NCBI GenBank assembly: GCA_963727765.1
Contig: CAVSGZ010000007.1
Coordinates: 650,073 to 714,072 of the forward strand
DNA: 64,000 nucleotides
Reading direction: 5' to 3'
Source of the DNA: FEN-299 sp963727765
Lineage (GTDB): Bacteria; Acidobacteriota; Vicinamibacteria; Vicinamibacterales; Fen-181
Shown: positions 21,766-28,662 of the stretch, piece by piece
How the letters are laid out: every line of letters starts with the position of its first letter
Position numbering within the stretch: position 1 is the first letter of the stretch
Program-made: the position numbers and the translations under genes
The notes under the pieces: model-generated
Databases searched by the model: none
Seen by the model: the letters and a program-made list of their open reading frames with translations, nothing else
Told to the model about the DNA's origin: nothing

Positions 21766-22383
21766 CTACCTGATGCCGATCGGGTCGCCCTGGATGCCGC
21801 GCCGCGCGCCTTGCCGCGCTCTCATGAGCAGATCGATCTTGCGGCGCTCGACGGCTTCCTCGAACAAGCGAAACCGCGCCTGCTGCGCCACGTCGAGCAC
21901 GTCATCGATCGCGTCGCGCGACTTCTGCAGATCCTCCGCCGACCGGATGTCGAGGTCGTGGATCGCCTTGAGCCGCTCGCGCAGCACGGCCTCATCGACC
22001 GGCGTCGCCCTGAGCAGACCACCGAGCGTGCCGACGATCTGGCGACGCGACTGGAGGTAGCGGCGCCGCTGGTCCTGCAGCGCCTTGAGCCGCTGCACGA
22101 ACTTGGGGAACTGCGCCTCGGTGAGCTTGAGCGTCTCCTGCGCCTGGAGCAGGACATAGGAATCGACCCACCGCTCGAGTTCGGCCGGCGTCATCTGGCC
22201 CGCCCCTGCCCGCATCCCGGCCCGCGGCCCCTGCTGCCCGGCGCCCTGCTGGCCTCGCCCCTGCGGAACAGCCGCCTGCTGGCCTGCCCCCTGCGTCCCC
22301 GTCTGCTGCGCGTCCGCCGGCGACCCGCCCCACGACAGGGCCACCACGAGACCACCGACCAGAACGGCTGCTTTCAGATTCAT
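21766..22383 (-). CDS. Spy/CpxP-like periplasmic protein
   Basis: 205 residues with a signal peptide (AAVLVGGLVVALSWGGSPADA). A long Gln/Gly-rich low-complexity segment follows, then an all-helical region. That region has LTEAQFPKFVQRLKALQDQRRRYL, which recalls the LTxxQ motifs and LTEEQ helices of Spy/CpxP chaperone-like proteins. Such proteins sense or buffer envelope stress. It sits directly downstream of an ECF sigma/anti-sigma pair (36 nt after the anti-sigma stop), which suggests it is a member of the stress regulon or part of the sensing circuit. The family placement is by helix pattern rather than strong identity. Confidence 0.7.
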   Translation of the reverse strand: MNLKAAVLVGGLVVALSWGGSPADAQQTGTQGAGQQAAVPQGRGQQGAGQQGPRAGMRAGAGQMTPAELERWVDSYVLLQAQETLKLTEAQFPKFVQRLKALQDQRRRYLQSRRQIVGTLGGLLRATPVDEAVLRERLKAIHDLDIRSAEDLQKSRDAIDDVLDVAQQARFRLFEEAVERRKIDLLMRARQGARRGIQGDPIGIR

Positions 22384-22419
22384 GTTCGGATCTCCGTTCG
22401 TCTTCGCCCACTCGCCGGC

Positions 22420-23007
22420 CTACTCCGCGGCAGGCCCTTCCCCGATCTCAGCCTGGAGCAGGCTGGCCAGGCTGGCTCGCTCCTCGGCGTTCAGTTCGTA
22501 CACGCCATAGGCCACCCCGGCCGTTCCAGACGTGCCGAGGCTGTCGCTGAGCGTATCGACATCGAACTCGCCCGCCATGTCGCCCAGTATCGACCAGGAC
22601 TCGTCGTCGCCCGCGTTGAGGAACGTCGTGTCCGCCGCGACCGTCGCGACCGTCCCCTCGCCCGCGGGCGTCGGCGGCGTGGCGTGCTCCGATGGTCCCC
22701 GACCAATCCAGACGGCGAGCGTCAGCGCGGCAACGCCCACGACCGACGGCACCAGCGCGCGCAGGAACCACCGGCCGCGGCGCGGAGTCTCGGGTTCAGC
22801 CGCGATCTGCTCGGCCACGCGCGCCGACAGGTGGTCCCAGAACAGCGGCGACGGCTCGGGCATCTCGCCCAGGCGGGCGTCGCCCAGCGAGGCTCGCGCC
22901 TCTTCCACTTCCACGCGGCAACGCGGGCAGGCTCTGAGATGCGAGTGGTCCGGGAGGCTGGCGGCCTCGACAAGAGCTAGACGTTCATCCAGCGACAGGT
23001 GTCTCAT
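22420..23007 (-). CDS. zf-HC2-type anti-sigma factor, single-pass membrane protein
   Basis: 195 residues from the ATG at 23007. A short zf-HC2 (ZAS-like) motif near residue 25, HSHLRACPRCRVEVEEA, gives the HxxxCxxC zinc ligands that clamp an ECF sigma factor. A membrane helix follows (FLRALVPSVVGVAALTLAVWIG). The outer part is acidic and unlike known sensors. The start overlaps the sigma stop by 4 nt (ATGA), the usual sigma/anti-sigma layout. It should hold the sigma factor of 23004-23579 inactive at the cytoplasmic membrane until an envelope signal arrives. Confidence 0.85.
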   Translation of the reverse strand: MRHLSLDERLALVEAASLPDHSHLRACPRCRVEVEEARASLGDARLGEMPEPSPLFWDHLSARVAEQIAAEPETPRRGRWFLRALVPSVVGVAALTLAVWIGRGPSEHATPPTPAGEGTVATVAADTTFLNAGDDESWSILGDMAGEFDVDTLSDSLGTSGTAGVAYGVYELNAEERASLASLLQAEIGEGPAAE

Positions 23008-23579
23008 CCCCTGTTCTCCTCGAGCAGTCGCCTGAGATTGCGCAGCGCGTGGAAGAAGTTGGTCTTCACCGCGCCGACCGAACTCGAGAGCACCTCGGCA
23101 ATCTCCTGGTGCGACAGGTCCTGGTACACGCGGAGGATCAGCGTCGCCCGTTGCGTCTTCGGCAGCTTCGCGATGGCCGCGCGCACGCGCCTCGCGCGCT
23201 CGCGCTCGAGCAGGCGGCTCATCGCGTCGGGTTCGGCGGAGGCCAACAGGTGTCGGTCCTCGACCGGCTCGGTCCGCGGCGTCCTCGCGGTCACCTTGTT
23301 GAGGCTCAGGTTCACCGCGATGCGGTAGAACCACGTGGCGACCGACGCCTCTCCCTTGAACCCGCGCAGCGCGCGGAATGCCCTGAGGAAGACATCCTGC
23401 GTCAGATCGGTCGCGTCGGCGTGGTTGCCAACGAACCGGTAGCAGAGCTGGTAGATCGAGCGGCGATGGCGGGCGACCAGCCGGTCGAACGCCTCCTGCC
23501 GTCCCGCACGGCAAGCGTCGACGAGCGCGCGGTCGTCGAGAAGGTCGAGATCCTCGCCCGGTTCAGAGCCCATCGCCAT
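23004..23579 (-). CDS. ECF (RpoE-like) RNA polymerase sigma factor
   Basis: 191 residues from the ATG at 23579; the ATG at 23573 is equally usable and is better spaced from AGAGAG. Sigma region 2 is YQLCYRFVGNHADATDLTQDVFLRAFRAL with GEASVATWFYRIAVN. Region 4 is LPKTQRATLILRVYQDLSHQEIAEVL and VGAVKTNFFHALRNLR. The gene heads the minus-strand operon with its anti-sigma factor and a Spy-like protein, so envelope stress is the likely signal. An ECF-type promoter candidate upstream suggests autoregulation. Confidence 0.92.
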   Translation of the reverse strand: MAMGSEPGEDLDLLDDRALVDACRAGRQEAFDRLVARHRRSIYQLCYRFVGNHADATDLTQDVFLRAFRALRGFKGEASVATWFYRIAVNLSLNKVTARTPRTEPVEDRHLLASAEPDAMSRLLERERARRVRAAIAKLPKTQRATLILRVYQDLSHQEIAEVLSSSVGAVKTNFFHALRNLRRLLEENRG

Positions 23580-23708
23580 CTCTCTGCACGGAGCCGTCGC
23601 GGCCGTCAATGCCGACCACCCGAAGCTCGCGCAGGCCGTGCCCGCCCCATTCATGGACCTGCCTCTTCCCCTTCGCGCGGGCCGACACCGGGCCGGCCCG
23701 TCGCTGAC

Positions 23709-23734
23709 TTAGACCTTGGCGGGCGCTCAAGGTT
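23709..23734 (-). promoter_or_regulatory. Possible ECF-type autoregulatory promoter
   Basis: On the minus strand AACCTT (23729-23734), 15 bp, then TCTAA (23709-23713) resembles the GAACTT-N16-TCTGA form recognised by RpoE-like sigma factors. It lies about 130 nt before the ECF sigma gene. Single instance, so only a candidate. Confidence 0.35.
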
Positions 23735-23789
23735 ACCTGCCGCCCGACATTTCACGCAATCGGGCGACGAGCCGGTCGTGGACCCGCTC

Positions 23790-23818
23790 TTGACTTTCGC
23801 CTTTCCTTTGCACACAAT
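23790..23818 (+). promoter_or_regulatory. Promoter of lexA
   Basis: -35 TTGACT at 23790-23795, 17-bp spacer, -10 CACAAT at 23813-23818, 29 nt before the lexA start. I see no clear GTTC-N7-GTTC or CTGT-N8-ACAG operator over it. Confidence 0.55.
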
Positions 23819-23847
23819 CATGACGCCCCCGGCCACTGGAGGAATCC

Positions 23848-24453
23848 GTGCTGCCTCTCACCAAGCGCCAGCGAGAAATCCTCGACTACCTCACCGAGTT
23901 CATCCAGCAGCACGGCTACGCGCCGAGCCTGGAGGAAATCGGCCGGCGATTCGGCCTCTCCTCGCTCGCGACGGTGCACAAGCACCTGACCAACCTCCAG
24001 GAGAAGGGATTCATCAAGCGGGCCTGGAACCGGAGCCGTTCGGTCGAGCTGGTGCAGACACGGCCCGGCGGCCGAGCGGTCGAACTGCCGCTGCTCGGCT
24101 TCGTGGCAGCCGGCATGCCAATCGAGGCGATCGCGACGGCTGAATCGATCGCCGTTCCCGAGGACCTGGTCGGCAAGCGCGACACCTACGTGCTGCGCGT
24201 GCGGGGCGAGTCGATGATCGACGAGCAGATCCGCGACGGCGATTTCGTCATCGTCGAAGACCGCAAGACGGCCGAGAACGGCGAGATGGTGATCGCGCTT
24301 GTTGGCAGCTCCGACGTGACGCTCAAGAAGTTCTACCGCGAGAACGGGCACGTCCGGCTCCAGCCCGCCAATCCGGCGATGAAGCCGCTCATCATTCCCG
24401 CCGACCAGATTCAGGTCCAGGGCGTGGTCGTCGGCGTGATGCGCAAGTACTGA
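23848..24453 (+). CDS. lexA: SOS repressor LexA
   Basis: 201 residues from the GTG at 23848, preceded by TGGAGGA. The N-terminal winged helix is LTKRQREILDYLTEFI and YAPSLEEIGRRFGLSSLATVHKHL. The self-cleavage site is A88-G89 in LLGFVAAGMPIE. The S24 peptidase dyad is S122 in RGESMIDEQI and K160 in DVTLKKF. LexA represses DNA-repair genes and cleaves itself when bound to RecA filaments. No recA is in the window. It is followed 30 nt later by a DUF3467 gene and then nth, on the same strand. Confidence 0.95.
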   Translation: MLPLTKRQREILDYLTEFIQQHGYAPSLEEIGRRFGLSSLATVHKHLTNLQEKGFIKRAWNRSRSVELVQTRPGGRAVELPLLGFVAAGMPIEAIATAESIAVPEDLVGKRDTYVLRVRGESMIDEQIRDGDFVIVEDRKTAENGEMVIALVGSSDVTLKKFYRENGHVRLQPANPAMKPLIIPADQIQVQGVVVGVMRKY

Positions 24454-24482
24454 CCCGCCCTGCCCAGTGATCGTGAGACGCC

Positions 24483-24797
24483 ATGGCTGATTCCAAACAG
24501 ATCAACTTCACGATTGTGCCCGCCGATCCGCCCACCGACGGGCGCGTCTACGCGAACTTCTGCGCGATCGCGCACACGCCGTTCGACATCACGCTGACCT
24601 TCTGCGAGGTGCTGCCGCTGACCGAGCGGGACCTGCAGGAGGCCGAGGCCGACCACGTCGTGCGCGCGCCCGTGCGGGCTTCAATCGCACTGCCGCTGGC
24701 GATCGTCCCCAGCCTCATTTCGGCTCTCCAGGAGCACGTCCGCGGCCTGCCCGAACAGCCGCCGCCGGAGAACTGGGGCAAGGGCCCGATCCACTGA
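24483..24797 (+). CDS. DUF3467 family protein
   Basis: 104 residues with the pattern of the DUF3467 family: INFTIVPADPPTDGRVYANFCAIAHTPFDITLTFCEV, then RASIALPLAIVPSLISALQEHV. It is a small cytoplasmic beta-rich protein of unknown role, common as a single gene in many phyla. The start is an ATG with only a weak ribosome site (GTGAGACGCC before it). It lies 14 nt ahead of nth, so it is co-transcribed with DNA-repair genes here, but I cannot infer a repair function from that alone. Confidence 0.85.
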   Translation: MADSKQINFTIVPADPPTDGRVYANFCAIAHTPFDITLTFCEVLPLTERDLQEAEADHVVRAPVRASIALPLAIVPSLISALQEHVRGLPEQPPPENWGKGPIH

Positions 24798-24811
24798 GCG
24801 GGGCGACTGGC

Positions 24812-25522
24812 ATGAAGACGTCAGCCAGGGCGCGCGCCATCCTGCAGACGCTCGAAGGGCAGCACCCGAACGCCGACACGGAACTGGATTTCCACAGCGC
24901 GTTCGAGTTGCTCGTGGCCACGATCCTCTCCGCGCAGACCACCGACGTGCGCGTGAACCAGGTGACGCCCGCGCTGTTTGCGCGGTACCCGGACGCCGTC
25001 GCCCTGGCGGCGTCCGATCCGGCGGAGCTCGAACGCCTCATTCGTCAGACCGGGTTCTTCAGGCAGAAAGCGCGAGCGCTCGCGGGCATGGCCCGGGCGC
25101 TCGTGGACCATCACGCCGGCCGGGTGCCGGCCTCGATGGACGCGCTGACTGCCCTGCCCGGGGTCGGCCGCAAGACGGCGAACGTCGTGCTCGGCCACGC
25201 GCTCGGCGTCCCAGGTCTTCCCGTCGACCGGCACGTCCTCCGCGTCACCAACCGCATCGGCCTCGCCAGCTCCGAGGATCCCGAAGTCGTCGAAGAGCAA
25301 CTCTGCGGTCTGCTGCCTCGCGACATGTGGACGCTCGCCTCCGATACCTTCATCCTGCATGGCCGAAGAGTCTGCAAGCCGAAGCCGGACTGCGATCGCT
25401 GCGCGGTTCGGGACGACTGCGACGGCTATCGAAGTCTCACCGCGTCGCCCGCCAGCGCCCGCCAGGCCGCCGCCCGGACCACCCGGCGTGCGGCACCGGC
25501 CAGGCGCCGCGCGAAGTCATGA
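24812..25522 (+). CDS. nth: Endonuclease III
   Basis: 236 residues. The helix-hairpin-helix with the catalytic lysine is LPGVGRKTANVVLGH, and the catalytic aspartate is in PVDRHVLRVTNRIGL. The 4Fe-4S cluster loop reads CKPKPDCDRCAVRDDC, a C-x5-C-x2-C-x5-C spacing where E. coli Nth has C-x6-C in the first gap. The enzyme is a glycosylase/AP lyase that removes oxidised pyrimidines. About 30 basic and alanine-rich residues follow the cluster. The stop overlaps the start of the zincin gene in ATGA. Confidence 0.94.
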   Translation: MKTSARARAILQTLEGQHPNADTELDFHSAFELLVATILSAQTTDVRVNQVTPALFARYPDAVALAASDPAELERLIRQTGFFRQKARALAGMARALVDHHAGRVPASMDALTALPGVGRKTANVVLGHALGVPGLPVDRHVLRVTNRIGLASSEDPEVVEEQLCGLLPRDMWTLASDTFILHGRRVCKPKPDCDRCAVRDDCDGYRSLTASPASARQAAARTTRRAAPARRRAKS

Positions 25523-25965
25523 CCCGGGAGCGCTTCCGCCAGCTCGTCTCCCACGCCATCGACACGATCCCGGTCCGCTTCCGGCGCGAACTCCGCAACA
25601 TCGCCATCGTCGTCGAGGACCGTCCGTCCCCGGAGCTGCTCGAGGAGATGGAGATCGTCCCGCCCGACACGCTGTTCGGTCTTTACCAGGGCACGCCGTT
25701 GACCGAGCGCCACTGGGACCATGGCAACACCCTGCCCGACCGGATTGCCATTTACCAGGACCCGATCGAGGAGGTGTGCGACACCGACGACGACGTGGTG
25801 ACCGAGATCGGCGAGACGCTCATCCACGAGGTCGGCCACTACTTCGGCCTCAGCGACGAGGAGATCGAGGAGATCGAGGACCGCTACTGGCACAACCGGA
25901 CCGGCGACTTCGGGGACGAGGAGGACGGGACCGAACCCGACGACGAGGACGGGGGACAGCGATGA
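25519..25965 (+). CDS. Zincin-like metallopeptidase family protein
   Basis: 148 residues from the ATG at 25519, overlapping the nth stop. The zinc motif is LIHEVGHYFGLSDEEIEEIE, an HExxHxxG form typical of the Zincin_1 (PF06262-type) family of small putative metallopeptidases. Upstream strands contain VVEDRP and TLFGLYQGTPL, also typical. The acidic tail (GDEEDGTEPDDEDGG) is variable. No signal peptide is visible, so it should be cytoplasmic. Substrate and role are unknown. It overlaps both neighbours (ATGA at each end), so translation is coupled from nth to rsmA. Confidence 0.88.
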   Translation: MTRERFRQLVSHAIDTIPVRFRRELRNIAIVVEDRPSPELLEEMEIVPPDTLFGLYQGTPLTERHWDHGNTLPDRIAIYQDPIEEVCDTDDDVVTEIGETLIHEVGHYFGLSDEEIEEIEDRYWHNRTGDFGDEEDGTEPDDEDGGQR

Positions 25966-26753
25966 GAGCCCTCAAGCGGTTCGGCCAGCATTTCCTCGAT
26001 CCGTCGTGGGTTGACCGGGTGGTGGAGGCGATCCAGCCGTCGGCGGCCGACTCGTTCCTCGAGATTGGCCCAGGTCACGGCGCGCTGACGATGGCCCTGG
26101 CCCGCCGTGTCGGCCAGCTGCTGGCCGTCGAGATCGATCGCGATCTGGCGCCCAAGCTGGCGGCCCACGCGCCGGCCAACGTTCGCGTCCTCGAGGCCGA
26201 CTTCCTCCGCGTGCCTGGCGAGACGCTGCTTGGAAGCGGGGCGATCGTGCGCGCCGCAGGCAACTTGCCCTACAACATCTCCACGCCGATCCTGTTCCGG
26301 CTCCTGGCGCTCGCGGAACTCGGAACGCGAATCTCCGACGCCACCGTGATGCTCCAGCGCGAGGTCGCCGACCGGCTGGCCGCCGCTCCCGGCTCGCGCG
26401 ATTGGGGCGTGCTGTCCGCCTGCCAGCAGCTCCGTGCCTCCGTCCGCCCGCTGCTCTCGCTGCCGCCTGCGGCCTTCCGCCCGGCACCCAGGGTCCATTC
26501 CGCGGTCGTGCGGATCACCTATCACCCCCCGGACCCCGCCGTGCGCGACCCGGAGATCTTCGACCAGCTGGTTCGCTCGATCTTCCTCCACCGCCGCAAG
26601 ATGTTGAGCAATGCCTTGTCGGAGTTCGCCACCTCGCATGCCACCGACGCGCCGCGTGCTCTCCGGGCTGCCGACATCGACGCTCGCCGCCGGCCCGAGA
26701 CGCTGAGCCTCATCGAACTCGGCCGCCTCGCCGACATTTTCGCTTCAGCCTAA
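25962..26753 (+). CDS. rsmA: 16S rRNA (adenine1518/1519-N6)-dimethyltransferase
   Basis: 263 residues from the ATG at 25962. KsgA marks: KRFGQHFLDPSW at the start, SAM motif I LEIGPGHGALTMALA, the catalytic NLPYNIS (NLPY) near residue 105, and the C-terminal FLHRRKMLSNAL. It dimethylates two adjacent adenines in the 3' hairpin of 16S rRNA late in 30S assembly. The gene ends a coupled set (nth, zincin, rsmA). Length is normal for the family. Confidence 0.95.
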   Translation: MRALKRFGQHFLDPSWVDRVVEAIQPSAADSFLEIGPGHGALTMALARRVGQLLAVEIDRDLAPKLAAHAPANVRVLEADFLRVPGETLLGSGAIVRAAGNLPYNISTPILFRLLALAELGTRISDATVMLQREVADRLAAAPGSRDWGVLSACQQLRASVRPLLSLPPAAFRPAPRVHSAVVRITYHPPDPAVRDPEIFDQLVRSIFLHRRKMLSNALSEFATSHATDAPRALRAADIDARRRPETLSLIELGRLADIFASA

Positions 26754-26964
26754 CTCCCACCTGTGCTATATTTTCGCCAGCTTTCCACTTTGCCGCGGCC
26801 ATCCCAGCGGCCACGGAAACGGGAACTGTCCGGCGCCAGCCGGGCGGCCTGTTGGTCGGGTGATCGATCGCCCCTCGGGGCGGCGCTCTTGGAGCCTTGT
26901 CGGCCCGGGGCGTGCAATCGCGAGCTGGGTTCACTCGCCGCAACCTGTCCGTGATTCGGCACCT
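26754..26964 (+). promoter_or_regulatory. Leader and promoter region of the RNase J gene
   Basis: A 211-nt region with no ORF that fits. A -10-like TATATT lies at 26766-26771 without a good -35. The remaining 190 nt are GC-rich with several inverted repeats (for example GGCCatcccaGCGGCC). A structured leader is possible; it matches no riboswitch I know. Confidence 0.4.
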
Positions 26965-28659
26965 ATGACGCTCGCAGTGCCCGGTGAGACCCGCACGCCC
27001 GCGCTCGAGATCGTGCCGCTCGGCGGGCTGGGCGAATTCGGCATGAACATGATGGCGGTGTCCTGGGGTGACACGCTCATCGTGATCGATGCCGGCGTCA
27101 TGTTCCCGGATCCTGAGCTGCTGGGCGTCGACCTGGTGATCCCGGACCTGGCGTACCTTGAACAGCGCCCGGTCAAGGCCGCCGCGGTGGTGCTGACGCA
27201 CGGGCACGAAGACCACATCGGAGCCATCGCGCACGTGCTCCGGTTCGTCGACGGCCCGATCTACGGTTCGCCGCTGACGCTGGCGCTCGCGAAGGCGAAG
27301 CTCGAGCGCCACGGTCTCGCGACCGATGCCCGCCTGGTGCCCGTCGGCCCGGGCAGCCGGGTCGCGGTCGGGGATCTCGAGATCGAGTTCCTGCGGGTGA
27401 CGCACAGCATCCCGGATGCGCTCGCGCTGGCGATCCGGACCCCCGTGGGCACCGTCGTGCACACGGGGGATTTCAAGATCGACCAGACGCCGCTCGACGG
27501 CCAGCACTTCGACTTCCACCGGTTCGCCCAGCTGGGAGCCGAGGGAGTGCTCGCGCTGCTGGCCGACAGCACGAACATCGAGCGGCCGGGCTTTGCCGGC
27601 TCGGAATACGACGTGGTCGAGACGTTCGAGGAGCTGTTCGCGAGCACGCGGGGCAGACTGGTCGTAACGGCGTTCGCCACGAGCATCTACCGGATGCAGA
27701 TCCTGGCGAACCTGGCGGTGGAGTTCGGCCGGAAGCTTGCGTTCGTCGGCCGCGGGATGATCGAGCATGCCCAGGTGGCGCAGGAACTGGGGCACCTGCA
27801 GGTGCCGCCCGGCGTGCTGATCCGCGAGGCCGACGTGCGCAGCTACCCGGCCCGCCAGGTGTTGTGCGTCACGACGGGGAGCCAGGGCGAGCCGATGGCC
27901 GCGCTCTCTCGGATCGCGGTGGCCACCCACCGCCACGTCAGCGTCGAGCACGGCGACCGGGTGGTCTTCTCGGCCCGTGCGATTCCCGGGAACGAGCGGG
28001 CGATCAACCGCGTCGTGAATCACCTGGCGAGGCGGGGGGCGGATGTGGTGACCGACGCGGACCGGCACGTGCACGTCTCGGGGCACGGCAGCGAGGAGGA
28101 GCTGAAGCTGATGCTCTCGCTCGTGCGGCCCCGCTACTTCGTGCCGATCCACGGCGAGTTCCGGCAGCGCTCGCGGTACGCGCGGCTCGCCGACCGGCTG
28201 ACGGCGGGAACCCCCGCTCCGACGACCACGGTCGTCGCCGAGAACGGCGACGTGTTGCGCTTCGACGGGACGGCCGGCGGGGTGGCGGGACGGGTGCAGA
28301 CCGGCCGGGTGCTCATCGACGGCCCCGGGCTCGGCGAAGTGGCCGACGAGGTGCTCCGCGATCGACGGCACCTCGCCGAGGACGGCCTGATCGTGCCGGT
28401 GATCGCGATCAACAAGCAGACGGGCCTGGTCGAGGGCCGGCCCGACATCATCACGCGCGGCCTGGTCCTCGAGCCGAATGCCGACGAACTGCTGGACGAA
28501 GTGGCTCGGATCATCGGTGAGGTGCTCGGCGGCACGAGCGTCGAAGAGCGCACCGACCGCGGGCTGGTCAGCGAGAAGATCCGGGTGGAACTCCGACGCT
28601 GCTTCAAGAAGCGCGCGGGACGGCGGCCGCTGGTGCTGCCGGTCATCATGGAGATATAG
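26965..28659 (+). CDS. rnj: Ribonuclease J
   Basis: 564 residues from the ATG at 26965. The metallo-beta-lactamase domain has the zinc motif LTHGHEDHIG (H79, H81, D83, H84), HTGDFKIDQTP and ADSTNIERPGF. The beta-CASP domain follows (VVTAFATSIYRMQ, TGSQGEPMAALSRIA, PGNERAINRVVN, HVSGHGSEEELKLML, the RYFVPIHGEFRQ segment). The C-terminal domain ends in KKRAGRRPLVLPVIMEI. RNase J has 5'-exo and endo activity in mRNA decay and rRNA maturation. The ftsK gene starts 3 nt after its stop. The beta-CASP signature makes the call firm; J1 versus J2 has no meaning here. Confidence 0.94.
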   Translation: MTLAVPGETRTPALEIVPLGGLGEFGMNMMAVSWGDTLIVIDAGVMFPDPELLGVDLVIPDLAYLEQRPVKAAAVVLTHGHEDHIGAIAHVLRFVDGPIYGSPLTLALAKAKLERHGLATDARLVPVGPGSRVAVGDLEIEFLRVTHSIPDALALAIRTPVGTVVHTGDFKIDQTPLDGQHFDFHRFAQLGAEGVLALLADSTNIERPGFAGSEYDVVETFEELFASTRGRLVVTAFATSIYRMQILANLAVEFGRKLAFVGRGMIEHAQVAQELGHLQVPPGVLIREADVRSYPARQVLCVTTGSQGEPMAALSRIAVATHRHVSVEHGDRVVFSARAIPGNERAINRVVNHLARRGADVVTDADRHVHVSGHGSEEELKLMLSLVRPRYFVPIHGEFRQRSRYARLADRLTAGTPAPTTTVVAENGDVLRFDGTAGGVAGRVQTGRVLIDGPGLGEVADEVLRDRRHLAEDGLIVPVIAINKQTGLVEGRPDIITRGLVLEPNADELLDEVARIIGEVLGGTSVEERTDRGLVSEKIRVELRRCFKKRAGRRPLVLPVIMEI

Positions 28660-28662
28660 GCC

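Noticed and set aside
23780..23847. SOS box upstream of lexA
   Set aside because: Neither the CTGT-N8-ACAG nor the GTTC-N7-GTTC form is present near the promoter; a lineage-specific operator cannot be recognised from one site.
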